The position numbers were made by a program, and so were the translations under genes. A stretch of DNA of 8,805 bases from Anaerolineales bacterium (lineage in GTDB: Bacteria > Chloroflexota > Anaerolineae > Anaerolineales > UBA6663): positions 1 through 8,805 of the forward strand of contig JAGOBN010000132.1 of the NCBI GenBank assembly GCA_017999235.1, given 5' to 3'. Every line of letters starts with the position of its first letter. Position 1 is the stretch's first letter. Positions 1-5,639 of this stretch are shown piece after piece. The notes below the pieces were generated by a model, which was given only the letters and a program-made list of their open reading frames with translations, made no database searches and was not told the origin of the DNA.

Positions 1-1
1 A

Positions 2-766
2 CTGAGGCGGCTGACCGGCCGCGAGTGGGCGCTGGCGGCCGGCTCCGGCGTGTTCCTGGGGCTGCATTTCGGCACCTGGATCACGTCCCTGGCATATACC
101 ACCGTCGCCAACTCCGTGGTCTTCGTCTCCACCGCGCCCTTGTTTGTGGCCCTGATCGCGGCCGGCCTGCTGCGCGAGCGCCTGCACCGCGGGGTGCTGG
201 CCGGCCTGGGGGTGGCGCTGGCCGGCAGCGTGGTGGTGGGGTTGAGCGATGCCTGCGCGCCGGCCGGCTGCCCCAGCTGGGCCGAGTTCACGGCCGGCCA
301 GGGCTTCTGGGGCGATGGTCTGGCGCTGGCCGGCGCCGCGACCGTGGCCGTTTATTTGATCATCGGGCGGACCCTCCGGGCGCGGCTCTCCCTGGTGGTC
401 TATATCTTCTTGACCTATGGGATGGCGGCGGTGACCCTGCTGAGCGGCGTGGCGGTGCTCGGCCCGGCCGCGCCCGAGTTTGGGCCGGCGGCCTTCCCCG
501 GCTCGGTGGCGGCCGGCGGCTGGGCGCTGTGGGTGCTGCTCTTGGCTTTGGTGCCGCAGTTGATCGGCCATTCCGCCTACAACTGGGCGCTGAAATATCT
601 GCCGGCCACGTATGTGTCCGTGGCCATCCTGGGGGAGCCCATCGGTTCAACCCTGCTCGCGCTCGTGCTGCTCAACGAAGTCCCCGCGCCGCTCAAAGTG
701 GCGGGCGGCGTCTTGATCCTGGCCGGCATCGCGCTCGCCTCGCGGCCGCCGGCGGCTCAAACTTAA
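2..766 (+). CDS. EamA/DMT-superfamily membrane transporter, 3' part (5' end outside window)
   Basis: An open frame enters from the left edge and ends with TAA at 764-766, giving 254 visible residues. The protein is almost wholly hydrophobic, with about eight membrane segments. It shows the two-repeat layout of the drug/metabolite transporter family: the end of the first repeat ([15 protein letters not shown], then a segment ending LLRERL), a polar linker with cysteines ([11 protein letters not shown]), and a complete second repeat beginning near [12 protein letters not shown]. The second repeat holds the conserved stretch around [18 protein letters not shown] and [20 protein letters not shown], matching the family's Glu-Pro and Leu-Asn/Gly-Glu signatures. 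Family members are about 300 residues, so roughly 40-50 N-terminal residues are missing; the in-frame GTG at 50 is inside the protein and is not its start. It should sit in the cytoplasmic membrane as a solute exporter or permease, but the substrate cannot be told from sequence. The family call is solid. Confidence 0.9.
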   Translation: MRRLTGREWALAAGSGVFLGLHFGTWITSLAYTTVANSVVFVSTAPLFVALIAAGLLRERLHRGVLAGLGVALAGSVVVGLSDACAPAGCPSWAEFTAGQGFWGDGLALAGAATVAVYLIIGRTLRARLSLVVYIFLTYGMAAVTLLSGVAVLGPAAPEFGPAAFPGSVAAGGWALWVLLLALVPQLIGHSAYNWALKYLPATYVSVAILGEPIGSTLLALVLLNEVPAPLKVAGGVLILAGIALASRPPAAQT

Positions 767-792
767 AGTTTTCTCAAACTGGTCCAGAAAAG

Positions 793-821
793 TTGCGCCG
801 CCTGGGGATTGATGCTATTTT
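793..821 (+). promoter_or_regulatory. Putative sigma-70-type promoter of the lysine-rich protein gene
   Basis: TTGCGC (793-798) and TATTTT (816-821) are separated by 17 bp, and TG one base before the -10 (TGC-TATTTT, 813-821) forms an extended -10. The match to consensus is moderate (3/6 and 4/6), but spacing and position suit a start near 828, about 25 bases before the ATG at 853. The extended -10 has the same ATGCTAT core as the better -10 upstream of obgE. This is prediction only. Confidence 0.45.
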
Positions 822-829
822 GCGCGCAA
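820..829. promoter_or_regulatory. 10-bp perfect palindrome at the predicted transcription start (possible operator)
   Basis: TTGCGCGCAA is a perfect palindrome overlapping the end of the predicted -10 and the likely start site. Its half, TTGCGC, recurs at 793-798 in the -35 position. A 9-bp direct repeat TTTCTCAAA flanks the region at 770-778 and 833-841, the second copy running into the ribosome-binding site. The placement would suit a repressor site, but in GC-rich DNA a short palindrome can occur by chance. Confidence 0.25.
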
Positions 830-838
830 CACTTTCTC

Positions 839-846
839 AAAGGGAG
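839..846 (+). promoter_or_regulatory. Shine-Dalgarno sequence setting the start at 853
   Basis: AAAGGGAG lies six bases before ATG 853. It decides the start in a frame that stays open far upstream into the transporter gene and has no other credible initiation site. Confidence 0.7.
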
Positions 847-852
847 ACTGTC

Positions 853-1098
853 ATGAGCGAAGCATCTGCCCCCGAGACCGCCGCCGCGCCAGCAGCGGCG
901 CCGGCCCCCGCGCCCGCCCCGGCCAAGAAGCCGGCGGCCAAGAAACCGGCCGCCAAAAAGGCGGTGGCGAAGAAGCCGGTGAAGAAGGCTGCGGCGAAGA
1001 AGCCGGCCGCCAAGAAACCAGCGGCCAAGAAACCGGCCGCCAAGAAGCCGGCGGCTAAAAAACCAGCCGCCAAGAAGCCGGCGGCCAAGAAGAAGTAA
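853..1098 (+). CDS. Lysine/alanine/proline-rich histone H1-like protein (KKPAA repeats)
   Basis: This encodes 81 residues. The start is ATG 853 with AAAGGGAG six bases upstream. The first ~24 residues are an Ala/Pro-rich, mildly acidic leader ([13 protein letters not shown], then alternating Ala-Pro). Residues 24-81 are Ala-Lys-Lys-Pro-Ala-type repeats, regular from residue 47 as AAKKP units and ending in KKK. By count 25 of 81 residues are lysine, with none aromatic and no cysteine, so it is strongly basic and surely unstructured. Such tails occur in bacterial histone H1-like proteins, AlgP-type proteins and C-terminal extensions of HU. By that analogy it probably binds nucleic acid electrostatically, in DNA compaction or RNA/ribosome association. 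No folded domain is present, so it is a free-standing tail. It has its own predicted promoter and terminator, so it is monocistronic. The low-complexity composition makes homology calls unreliable. That it is a gene is well supported; its role is inference. Confidence 0.8.
   Translation: MSEASAPETAAAPAAAPAPAPAPAKKPAAKKPAAKKAVAKKPVKKAAAKKPAAKKPAAKKPAAKKPAAKKPAAKKPAAKKK
991..1095 (+). repeat. Seven tandem 15-bp units encoding AAKKP
   Basis: From 991 the gene is built of 15-bp units in frame (gcc-gcc-aag-aag-ccg and variants), seven in a row, the last ending AAKKK. The units differ mostly at third positions (gcc/gcg/gct, aag/aaa, ccg/cca), so the protein repeat is kept while the DNA has drifted. 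Less regular copies extend back to about 922. Repeat number may vary between strains by slippage or recombination. Confidence 0.85.
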
Positions 1099-1103
1099 GC
1101 GCG

Positions 1104-1132
1104 GGGCGGGTCTCTGACCCGCCCTTCTTTTT
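1104..1132 (+). terminator. Rho-independent terminator after the lysine-rich gene
   Basis: A perfect 9-bp stem GGGCGGGTC (1104-1112) / GACCCGCCC (1116-1124) with a TCT loop is followed by TTCTTTTT (1125-1132), six bases after the TAA. It also lies ten bases beyond the stop of the convergent nadD. On the minus strand the hairpin is not followed by a clear T-run, so it is mainly a plus-strand terminator. Confidence 0.92.
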
Positions 1133-1141
1133 ATCTGGCGA

Positions 1142-1747
1142 TCACTCGCGATATAGCCCACGCGCGGCAATCAACCGCGCCACCGCCGCCGGCACCAGGT
1201 CCGCCACCGATGCGCCCTGCTGGACGCGCCGGCGGATATCCTGGGACGCGATCGCCTGCGGGGGGAGATCCACCCACTCCACTTTGGCCGCCAGCCCCGG
1301 CAAGGCCATTTCCAGCGCCTCCAAATCCACCACCGCGCCCGGCCGGCGCCACACGCCCAGCCGGCACCAGCGCAGGAATTCCAGCGGCCGGCCCCAGCGC
1401 GGCAGATCCCGCAGGGAATCGCCGCCCATGAGGTAAATGAGCGGCGCGTCTGGGTATTGTTCCGCCAGCAGGCGGACGGTATCCGCAGCCCAGTGCGGGC
1501 CGGGCCGGTCCAGGTCCACGCGCGAGAGCGTGAAAGCCGGCTCGCCGGCCAGCGCGGCCTGCACCAGCGCCAGCCGGTCGCCGGCCGGCGACAGCCGCTG
1601 CCTTTGTTTGTGGGGGGGATCGGCGGTGAGCACCCACAGCACACGCTCCAGGCGCAGCTGGGTGTACGCCGCCCGCGCCAGGCTCAGATGGCCCACATGC
1701 GGCGGGTCAAACGTCCCGCCCAAAATGCCCAGCCGGCCGCCGGCCAT
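1142..1747 (-). CDS. nadD: Nicotinate-nucleotide adenylyltransferase
   Basis: This encodes 201 residues, the usual length for bacterial NadD. The enzyme transfers AMP from ATP to nicotinic acid mononucleotide, giving deamido-NAD in the cytoplasmic NAD pathway. Signatures are clear: the nucleotidyltransferase motif [11 protein letters not shown] at 10-20 including the HxGH catalytic pair (H17, H20), DPPHK at 43-47, the substrate-binding stretch [13 protein letters not shown] at 106-118, and SQDIRRRV at 168-175, corresponding to the C-terminal ISSTxIR motif. In this motif Ser-Gln-Asp replaces the common Ser-Ser-Thr, a variant also seen in the family. The start is ATG 1747, one base after the TAA of the preceding small gene (TTAAGATG). 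No strong Shine-Dalgarno is visible, so translation is probably coupled. It is the last gene of the obgE operon; NadD beside Obg is a common bacterial arrangement. Confidence 0.96.
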   Translation of the reverse strand: MAGGRLGILGGTFDPPHVGHLSLARAAYTQLRLERVLWVLTADPPHKQRQRLSPAGDRLALVQAALAGEPAFTLSRVDLDRPGPHWAADTVRLLAEQYPDAPLIYLMGGDSLRDLPRWGRPLEFLRWCRLGVWRRPGAVVDLEALEMALPGLAAKVEWVDLPPQAIASQDIRRRVQQGASVADLVPAAVARLIAARGLYRE

Positions 1748-1748
1748 C

Positions 1749-1907
1749 TTAAAAGCGGGGGCGGGTCAGCGGGGCTTTCCAAAAGGCCCCCCGCCGCCAC
1801 AGACGCAGGCCCACGGCCTCCCCCAAAACAATCAGCGGGGCGACCACCCAGAAGCCGGCCCCGCCGATCAGCCCGAGTAACCCAGGGCCGGCGACATCCC
1901 AGAGCAT
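1749..1907 (-). CDS. Small hypothetical membrane protein (52 residues) between obgE and nadD
   Basis: I chose ATG 1907, one base after the obgE stop codon, giving 52 residues starting MLWDVAGPGLLGLIG. The frame stays open to an ATG at 1940, but that start would overlap the obgE end. Residues ~8-35 are a hydrophobic glycine-rich stretch (GLLGLIGGAGFWVVAPLIVL, then GEAVGL), enough for one membrane helix. A basic aromatic tail follows (WRRGAFWK, ending PLTRPRF), which predicts a cytoplasmic C-terminus. The gene fits exactly between its neighbours, and both junctions read TTAAGATG, which argues for a translated gene rather than filler. I do not recognise a family. The position suggests co-expression with the GTPase and NAD gene but does not show a shared function. 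Confidence 0.6.
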   Translation of the reverse strand: MLWDVAGPGLLGLIGGAGFWVVAPLIVLGEAVGLRLWRRGAFWKAPLTRPRF

Positions 1908-1908
1908 C

Positions 1909-3177
1909 TTAATCCGTCCACTCCAGCTCGTATTCGCCAATGCGGACCAGATCGCCTTCTTTCACGCCGGCGGCTTCCAGCCCGCGCTTCACGCCCAGCG
2001 CGTCCAAGATGCGCTGGAAACGGTAGATGGCCTGGTCGTACTCCCAGTACGTCATGCGCGCGGCGCGCTCGATGCGCTTGCCGCTGACGCGGAAGGCGCC
2101 GTCCGGGTCGCGCGAGACCTGGAACTCGTTCTCCTCAAAGGCCGGCCGATACACGGGCAGGTCTTCAAACACCGGGGCCGGCGGCGTCTGCGCCAGCACG
2201 GCGCTGGCCTGGAATAACAGCTCGCGCACCCCCGTCTGGGCCACCGCCGAAATGGCCCAGACCGCATGGCCCCGGCGCTCCAACTCGGCTTTGAGCGCCG
2301 GCCAGCGGGCCTGCACGTCCGGCAGATCCAGCTTGTTTAAGGCCACAATCTGGGGCTTCTCGGCCAGCTGCTCGTCGAACAGCGCCAGCTCGGTGTTGAT
2401 TTGGGAGAAATCGGCCAGCGGATCTTCACTCAGCCCGTCCAGCAGGTGGATCAGCACCCGCGTGCGCTGGACATGGCGCAGGAAATCAAAACCCAGGCCC
2501 ACGCCGCGATGCGCGCCCTCGATCAAGCCGGGGATATCGGCCAGGACCAGGGTCTGTTCGCCTTTTTCGTCCAGCTGGGCCACGCCCAGGTTCGGCTGCA
2601 GGGTGGTGAACGGATACGGCGCGATCTTGGGCTTGGCGGCCGTGACCGACGCCAGGAACGTGGATTTGCCGGCATTGGGGACGCCCACAATGCCCACGTC
2701 GGCGATGAGCTTCAATTCCAGGACGAGCGCCAGCTCCTCGCCCGGCGCGCCGCGTTCGGCGATGCGCGGCGCCTGGTTCTGGGCGGTGGCAAAGCGGGCA
2801 TTGCCGCGCCCCCCGCGCCCGCCCCGGGCCACCACCAAGGTCTGATCGGCCTCGGTGAGATCACCCAATAGGTCGCCGCCCTCCACGGTGCGGATCACCG
2901 TGCCCGGCGGCACCGCAATCAGCAGCGGCCCCGCGGACTTGCCGCGCATATCGTTGCGGCCGCCGCGCTCGCCGTTGTCCGCCGCAAACAGGCGCTTATG
3001 CGCGAAGTGCAGCAGGGTGTTGAGCTTGGGGTCCACCCGGAAAACAACGTCGCCGCCCCGCCCGCCGTCGCCGCCATCCGGGCCGCCGCGCGGGATGTAC
3101 TTTTCGCGCCGGAAGTGCATGGCGCCATCGCCGCCGTCGCCCGAACGTACCGTGATCGTAGCTTGATCGAATACCAT
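1909..3177 (-). CDS. obgE: Obg-family GTPase with C-terminal OCT domain
   Basis: This encodes 422 residues. Obg GTPases associate with the large ribosomal subunit during assembly and link growth to nucleotide state. Domains in order: the glycine-rich Obg fold at ~1-158 (MVFDQATITVRSGDGGDGAM, then repeated GGPDGGDGG-type loops); a G domain at ~159-330 with G1 GVPNAGKS (165-172), switch region PFTTLQPNLG (189-198), G3 DIPGLIEGA (214-222), G4 NKLD (281-284) and G5 SAV (310-312); and an OCT domain at ~338-420 (EDLPVYRPAF, ending GEYELEW). OCT-bearing Obg proteins are typical of Firmicutes, Actinobacteria and Chloroflexota and absent from the E. coli form. The start is ATG 3177, because MVFDQ is the family N-terminus; an upstream TTG at 3204 would lie upstream of the likely promoter -10. 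All GTPase motifs are intact. It heads the operon obgE, small membrane gene, nadD. Confidence 0.97.
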   Translation of the reverse strand: MVFDQATITVRSGDGGDGAMHFRREKYIPRGGPDGGDGGRGGDVVFRVDPKLNTLLHFAHKRLFAADNGERGGRNDMRGKSAGPLLIAVPPGTVIRTVEGGDLLGDLTEADQTLVVARGGRGGRGNARFATAQNQAPRIAERGAPGEELALVLELKLIADVGIVGVPNAGKSTFLASVTAAKPKIAPYPFTTLQPNLGVAQLDEKGEQTLVLADIPGLIEGAHRGVGLGFDFLRHVQRTRVLIHLLDGLSEDPLADFSQINTELALFDEQLAEKPQIVALNKLDLPDVQARWPALKAELERRGHAVWAISAVAQTGVRELLFQASAVLAQTPPAPVFEDLPVYRPAFEENEFQVSRDPDGAFRVSGKRIERAARMTYWEYDQAIYRFQRILDALGVKRGLEAAGVKEGDLVRIGEYELEWTD

Positions 3178-3184
3178 AAGGTGG

Positions 3185-3214
3185 ATTATAGCATCCGGTC
3201 TCAACCGGCTTTAA
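3185..3214 (-). promoter_or_regulatory. Extended -10 promoter of obgE, probably giving a leaderless transcript
   Basis: On the minus strand, TGC-TATAAT (3193-3185) is a perfect -10 hexamer with the extended TG. TTAAAG (3214-3209), a weak -35, lies 18 bp upstream. Only seven bases (CCACCTT) separate the -10 from ATG 3177. Initiation at the usual 6-8 bases past the -10 would fall on or next to the A of the start codon, leaving no room for a Shine-Dalgarno. Confidence 0.65.
3195..3208. promoter_or_regulatory. Inverted repeat CCGGT-CTCA-ACCGG inside the obgE promoter
   Basis: A perfect 5-bp inverted repeat with a 4-bp spacer sits between the -35 and extended -10 of the obgE promoter, and about 18 bp upstream of the possible -10 of the divergent gene. 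The position would allow one regulator to affect both genes. The short arms make chance occurrence possible. Confidence 0.3.
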
Positions 3215-3225
3215 GGTGCGCCCGC

Positions 3226-3231
3226 TACAAT
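3226..3231 (+). promoter_or_regulatory. Possible -10 element for the anchored propeller gene
   Basis: TACAAT matches the -10 consensus at 5 of 6 positions and would place the start near 3238, about 30 bases before ATG 3270. No convincing -35 lies 16-18 bp upstream (AACCGG region) and there is no extended TG, so this is tentative. Confidence 0.35.
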
Positions 3232-3240
3232 GGCGTTTCA

Positions 3241-3256
3241 GCGGGCGCGAGCCCGC
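3241..3256 (+). other. GC-only hairpin in the 5' untranslated region
   Basis: GCGGGC (3241-3246) pairs with GCCCGC (3251-3256) across a GCGA tetraloop. GCGA belongs to the stable GNRA class. It ends two bases before the Shine-Dalgarno. If transcription starts near 3238, this hairpin forms the very 5' end of the mRNA, where such structures commonly protect the transcript or modulate ribosome access. Confidence 0.5.
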
Positions 3257-3258
3257 AC

Positions 3259-3264
3259 AAGGAG
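3259..3264 (+). promoter_or_regulatory. Shine-Dalgarno sequence setting the start at 3270
   Basis: AAGGAG lies five bases before ATG 3270 and decides this start over the in-frame GTG at 3216, which has no comparable site and lies upstream of the likely promoter. Confidence 0.8.
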
Positions 3265-3269
3265 CGGGC

Positions 3270-5621
3270 ATGGCGGCTAAAGACAAGCCTTCCGATATCT
3301 TGGACTGGACCATTCACGATGACCTTCAGCCCGGCGACCCCCTGCCGCCGTGGCCGGCCGAGGAACCGTCGGCCCCCGCCCCGCCCCCCCACCGCTGGCC
3401 CGTCCGGCGCTGGGCGAGCCTGGCAGCCGCCGCCGGCCTGATCATCATTTCTCCTTGGCTGTATCTGCGTTGGCAAGGGTGGCAGACCGAACAGGCGGTG
3501 GGCGAGCTGATCGCGGCCGAGGCCGCGCCCACGGCTGTGCCGCTGGTGGGCTTGGCGCCGGCCGAGGGCGATACACCCAGCCTGGGCGCGCTGACCCAGC
3601 TCAGCCCCACCACGGTGCGCGCCGACGTGATCCACCGCTACCTGGGGCCGGAGGGCCGGCCGCTGGCCTTCGCCCAGCCCCGCTTCTTCGAACAAACCGC
3701 CGCCGGCTGGGAACTCCTGGCCACCCCGCCCGCGGATTTCCCCGGCGAGGTGCAGACCTGGGCCGGGGCGCGGTTTCAGCTCGCCTACTATGCCGCCGAC
3801 GCCGCGCTCATCGAGGGCACGCTGGCCCCGTTCCTGGCCGAGCTCTTTGACCGCGCCTGCCAGACTATCGCCTGCCCGGACGATTTCAAGCTCACCTTTG
3901 ATTTCGTCAACGCGCCCTCCCACAGCGCGGAACAGCCGGCCGCGCCGCCGGCCGCCGGGGAGCCCTGGCTCTTCAGCCTGTTGGCGCGCGACGCCATGGC
4001 GACGCGGCAGTGGCTGCAAACCACTCAGCGCGTGGCGGCCCCGCACCGCGTCGGCGCCCCCAGCGACGCCGCCGCGCTCGATCTCTGGAAGCGCAGCCTG
4101 GGTTTGCGCGCCCTGGCCGGCCTGGCCCGCGCCAGCAGCGCCCAAGCTATCCCCGGCGACGGCTTCTTTATCGCGCTGATCGCGCGCCTGGCCGCGCGGC
4201 TGGACCTTGAGCCGGCCGCCATTCTGGAGTACGCCCTGGCGGACAAGGCCGTAATCACCCAATATCTGCAAGACGGCACCCACTTGGATGACGAGCGCGA
4301 GATCTACGCCAGCGCCTTGACCCTCCTCAACGCGGTCCTGCGCGGCCCGACCGAGACGGAAGCGCGCCTATGGGAGACCCTGGCCGAGCTGCCCGAAACG
4401 GAATTTCCGGGCCTGACCTGGATCATCTGGGGCGCCCGCGCCGCCGGCGTCTCGGCCGACGAGTTCTACGCGCGTCTGCGCGCGGCGGCCGGCCTGAGCG
4501 GGCCGGTGGAGACGGGGTTGGCGGCGGACGCGGAACTGGCGCTGGCCTGCGCGCCCAACCCGATGTTGTACGGCCCCAACGGTCTGCGGCCGGTCCCGGG
4601 CCTGGAAGGGCTGGGCGGCTACAGCTGGGTGGTGGATTGGTCGCAGGATGGCCGGCGCCTGGCCCTGGTCATGCTCATGCAGACCACGGTGGTGGACGTG
4701 ACGACCGGCCGGCTCACCTGGCCGCCCGTGGGTCTGGACTCGGCGGCGCTGGCGTTCTACGGTTACTGGCTGGCCGGTGACCGCCTGGCCTACAACGAAT
4801 TCTCGTTCAGCATCTTCTCGCAGCCCGAGTTTGATCCGCAGAGCATCCGGCTGATGATCTGGGACACCGGCCGGGGCGCCCTCGAGGCCGGCGCCGTCGG
4901 TCTGGGCCTGCTCCCCGATATGCTGCGGCGGGCGCCGGATCGGCAGGCCCTGGCGGTGTTGGCGCTGGAGCAGGACAACCAATCGTCGCCGGGGACGTGG
5001 GGGGTACTGGCCGCGGACGGCACCACGCTTACCAATCTAGTATCGGAAGCCTTCCCGCCGGCCTGGTCGCCCGACAGCCAATCGCTCGCGTTTGTCCACC
5101 AGGATCGCAACCTGGGGGGCGTCTCGCTGCACATCTGGCCGTTGGGCGGCGAAACGGTTACCCGGCTCTGGAACAGCCGGGCGACGCCGGAATTCCCGGT
5201 CGATGAGACGACGCAGTTCAGCCTGGCCTGGTCCGGCGATGGCGCCTGGCTGGCGCTGGCGGCCCGCGACAGCCGGGAGCAATCCGGCTGGCTGGCGCTG
5301 ATCCCGGCCGCCGGCGGCGCCCTGCGGCTGCTCAGCGTGGATCAGACGCCGGCCAGCAATCTGAGCTTCTCGTATGACGGGCGTTGGCTGGCGGCGACGG
5401 CCTCCAACAATCAGTCCACCGACTTGGTGATTTACGATGTCCAGCGCGGGGTGGAACACACGCGGTTGACGGGCGGCTGGTGGCAGCAGCCGCAATGGGC
5501 GCCGCGCGCCAACCGCCTGCTGGCTTTCCAGAGCGAACACGCCTATTTAATTGAGCAGCCCGGCGGCGAGCCGGTGCCGTTGGGGGACCTGGATTGTTCG
5601 ATGGGCGTGTGGCGGCCGTAG
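3270..5621 (+). CDS. Membrane-anchored protein with C-terminal seven-repeat beta-propeller (PD40/WD40-like)
   Basis: This encodes 783 residues starting MAAKDKPSDILDW, with the start fixed by AAGGAG. Residues 1-47 are a polar Pro-rich cytoplasmic segment ending HRWPVRRW. One membrane helix follows at ~48-66 (ASLAAAAGLIIISPWLYL), and the arginines before it predict the rest is outside the membrane. Residues ~70-440 are mostly helical and match no domain I recognise. The C-terminal third has seven propeller-type repeats with a Trp/Phe-Ser-x-Asp-Gly signature: WSQDGRRLAL (457), WLAGDRLAY (500), RAPDRQALAV (554), WSPDSQSLAF (599), WSGDGAWLAL (654), FSYDGRWLAA (700) and WAPRANRLLAF (743). Seven units spaced 43-55 residues suit a complete TolB/WD40-like propeller. 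Only four cysteines occur: C197, C202, C427 just before blade one, and C776 just after blade seven. No catalytic motif is visible; a binding or scaffold role at the cell surface is likely. The propeller call is firm, the function unknown. Confidence 0.85.
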   Translation: MAAKDKPSDILDWTIHDDLQPGDPLPPWPAEEPSAPAPPPHRWPVRRWASLAAAAGLIIISPWLYLRWQGWQTEQAVGELIAAEAAPTAVPLVGLAPAEGDTPSLGALTQLSPTTVRADVIHRYLGPEGRPLAFAQPRFFEQTAAGWELLATPPADFPGEVQTWAGARFQLAYYAADAALIEGTLAPFLAELFDRACQTIACPDDFKLTFDFVNAPSHSAEQPAAPPAAGEPWLFSLLARDAMATRQWLQTTQRVAAPHRVGAPSDAAALDLWKRSLGLRALAGLARASSAQAIPGDGFFIALIARLAARLDLEPAAILEYALADKAVITQYLQDGTHLDDEREIYASALTLLNAVLRGPTETEARLWETLAELPETEFPGLTWIIWGARAAGVSADEFYARLRAAAGLSGPVETGLAADAELALACAPNPMLYGPNGLRPVPGLEGLGGYSWVVDWSQDGRRLALVMLMQTTVVDVTTGRLTWPPVGLDSAALAFYGYWLAGDRLAYNEFSFSIFSQPEFDPQSIRLMIWDTGRGALEAGAVGLGLLPDMLRRAPDRQALAVLALEQDNQSSPGTWGVLAADGTTLTNLVSEAFPPAWSPDSQSLAFVHQDRNLGGVSLHIWPLGGETVTRLWNSRATPEFPVDETTQFSLAWSGDGAWLALAARDSREQSGWLALIPAAGGALRLLSVDQTPASNLSFSYDGRWLAATASNNQSTDLVIYDVQRGVEHTRLTGGWWQQPQWAPRANRLLAFQSEHAYLIEQPGGEPVPLGDLDCSMGVWRP

Positions 5622-5637
5622 CGGGCGCGGGGCCGCC
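5611..5637. other. Inverted repeat at the convergent gene end
   Basis: GGCGGCC (5611-5617) and GGCCGCC (5631-5637) can pair across a 13-base loop, overlapping the TAG of the propeller gene and ending three bases before the stop of the convergent permease gene. No T-run follows on either strand, so it is not a standard intrinsic terminator. It could slow polymerase or protect 3' ends in this 18-bp gap between convergent genes. Confidence 0.3.
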
Positions 5638-5639
5638 GG

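Noticed and set aside
25..852. Upstream extension of the lysine-rich gene's frame through the transporter gene
   Set aside because: It overlaps the clear EamA coding frame, its translation is Arg/Gly-rich as expected for an out-of-frame read in GC-rich DNA, and ATG 853 has a good Shine-Dalgarno.
837..1088. Minus-strand frame encoding a hydrophobic LAAGF-repeat peptide
   Set aside because: It is the mirror of the AAKKP repeat on the opposite strand; its regularity comes from the DNA repeat, and it has no start context or neighbours of its own.
1908..1940. Longer small membrane protein starting at ATG 1940
   Set aside because: It would overlap the end of obgE; ATG 1907 follows the obgE stop in the same TAAGATG arrangement as the next junction.
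3178..3204. Longer obgE starting at TTG 3204
   Set aside because: The Obg family begins at the MVFDQ-type N-terminus, and the extension would place the perfect TATAAT inside the coding sequence.
3216..3269. Longer propeller protein starting at GTG 3216
   Set aside because: There is no Shine-Dalgarno, the extension (MRPLQWRFSG) has no recognisable character, and AAGGAG sits correctly before ATG 3270.
3225..4982. Long minus-strand frames opposite the propeller gene (3225-4283, 4368-4982)
   Set aside because: These are antisense reads of a GC-rich gene, rich in Arg/Gly/Pro/Gln with no domain, and the plus-strand frame has clear domain structure.
5611..5637. Intrinsic terminator between the convergent genes
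   Set aside because: The stem is only 7 bp with a 13-base loop and no T-run on either strand; kept only as an inverted repeat.
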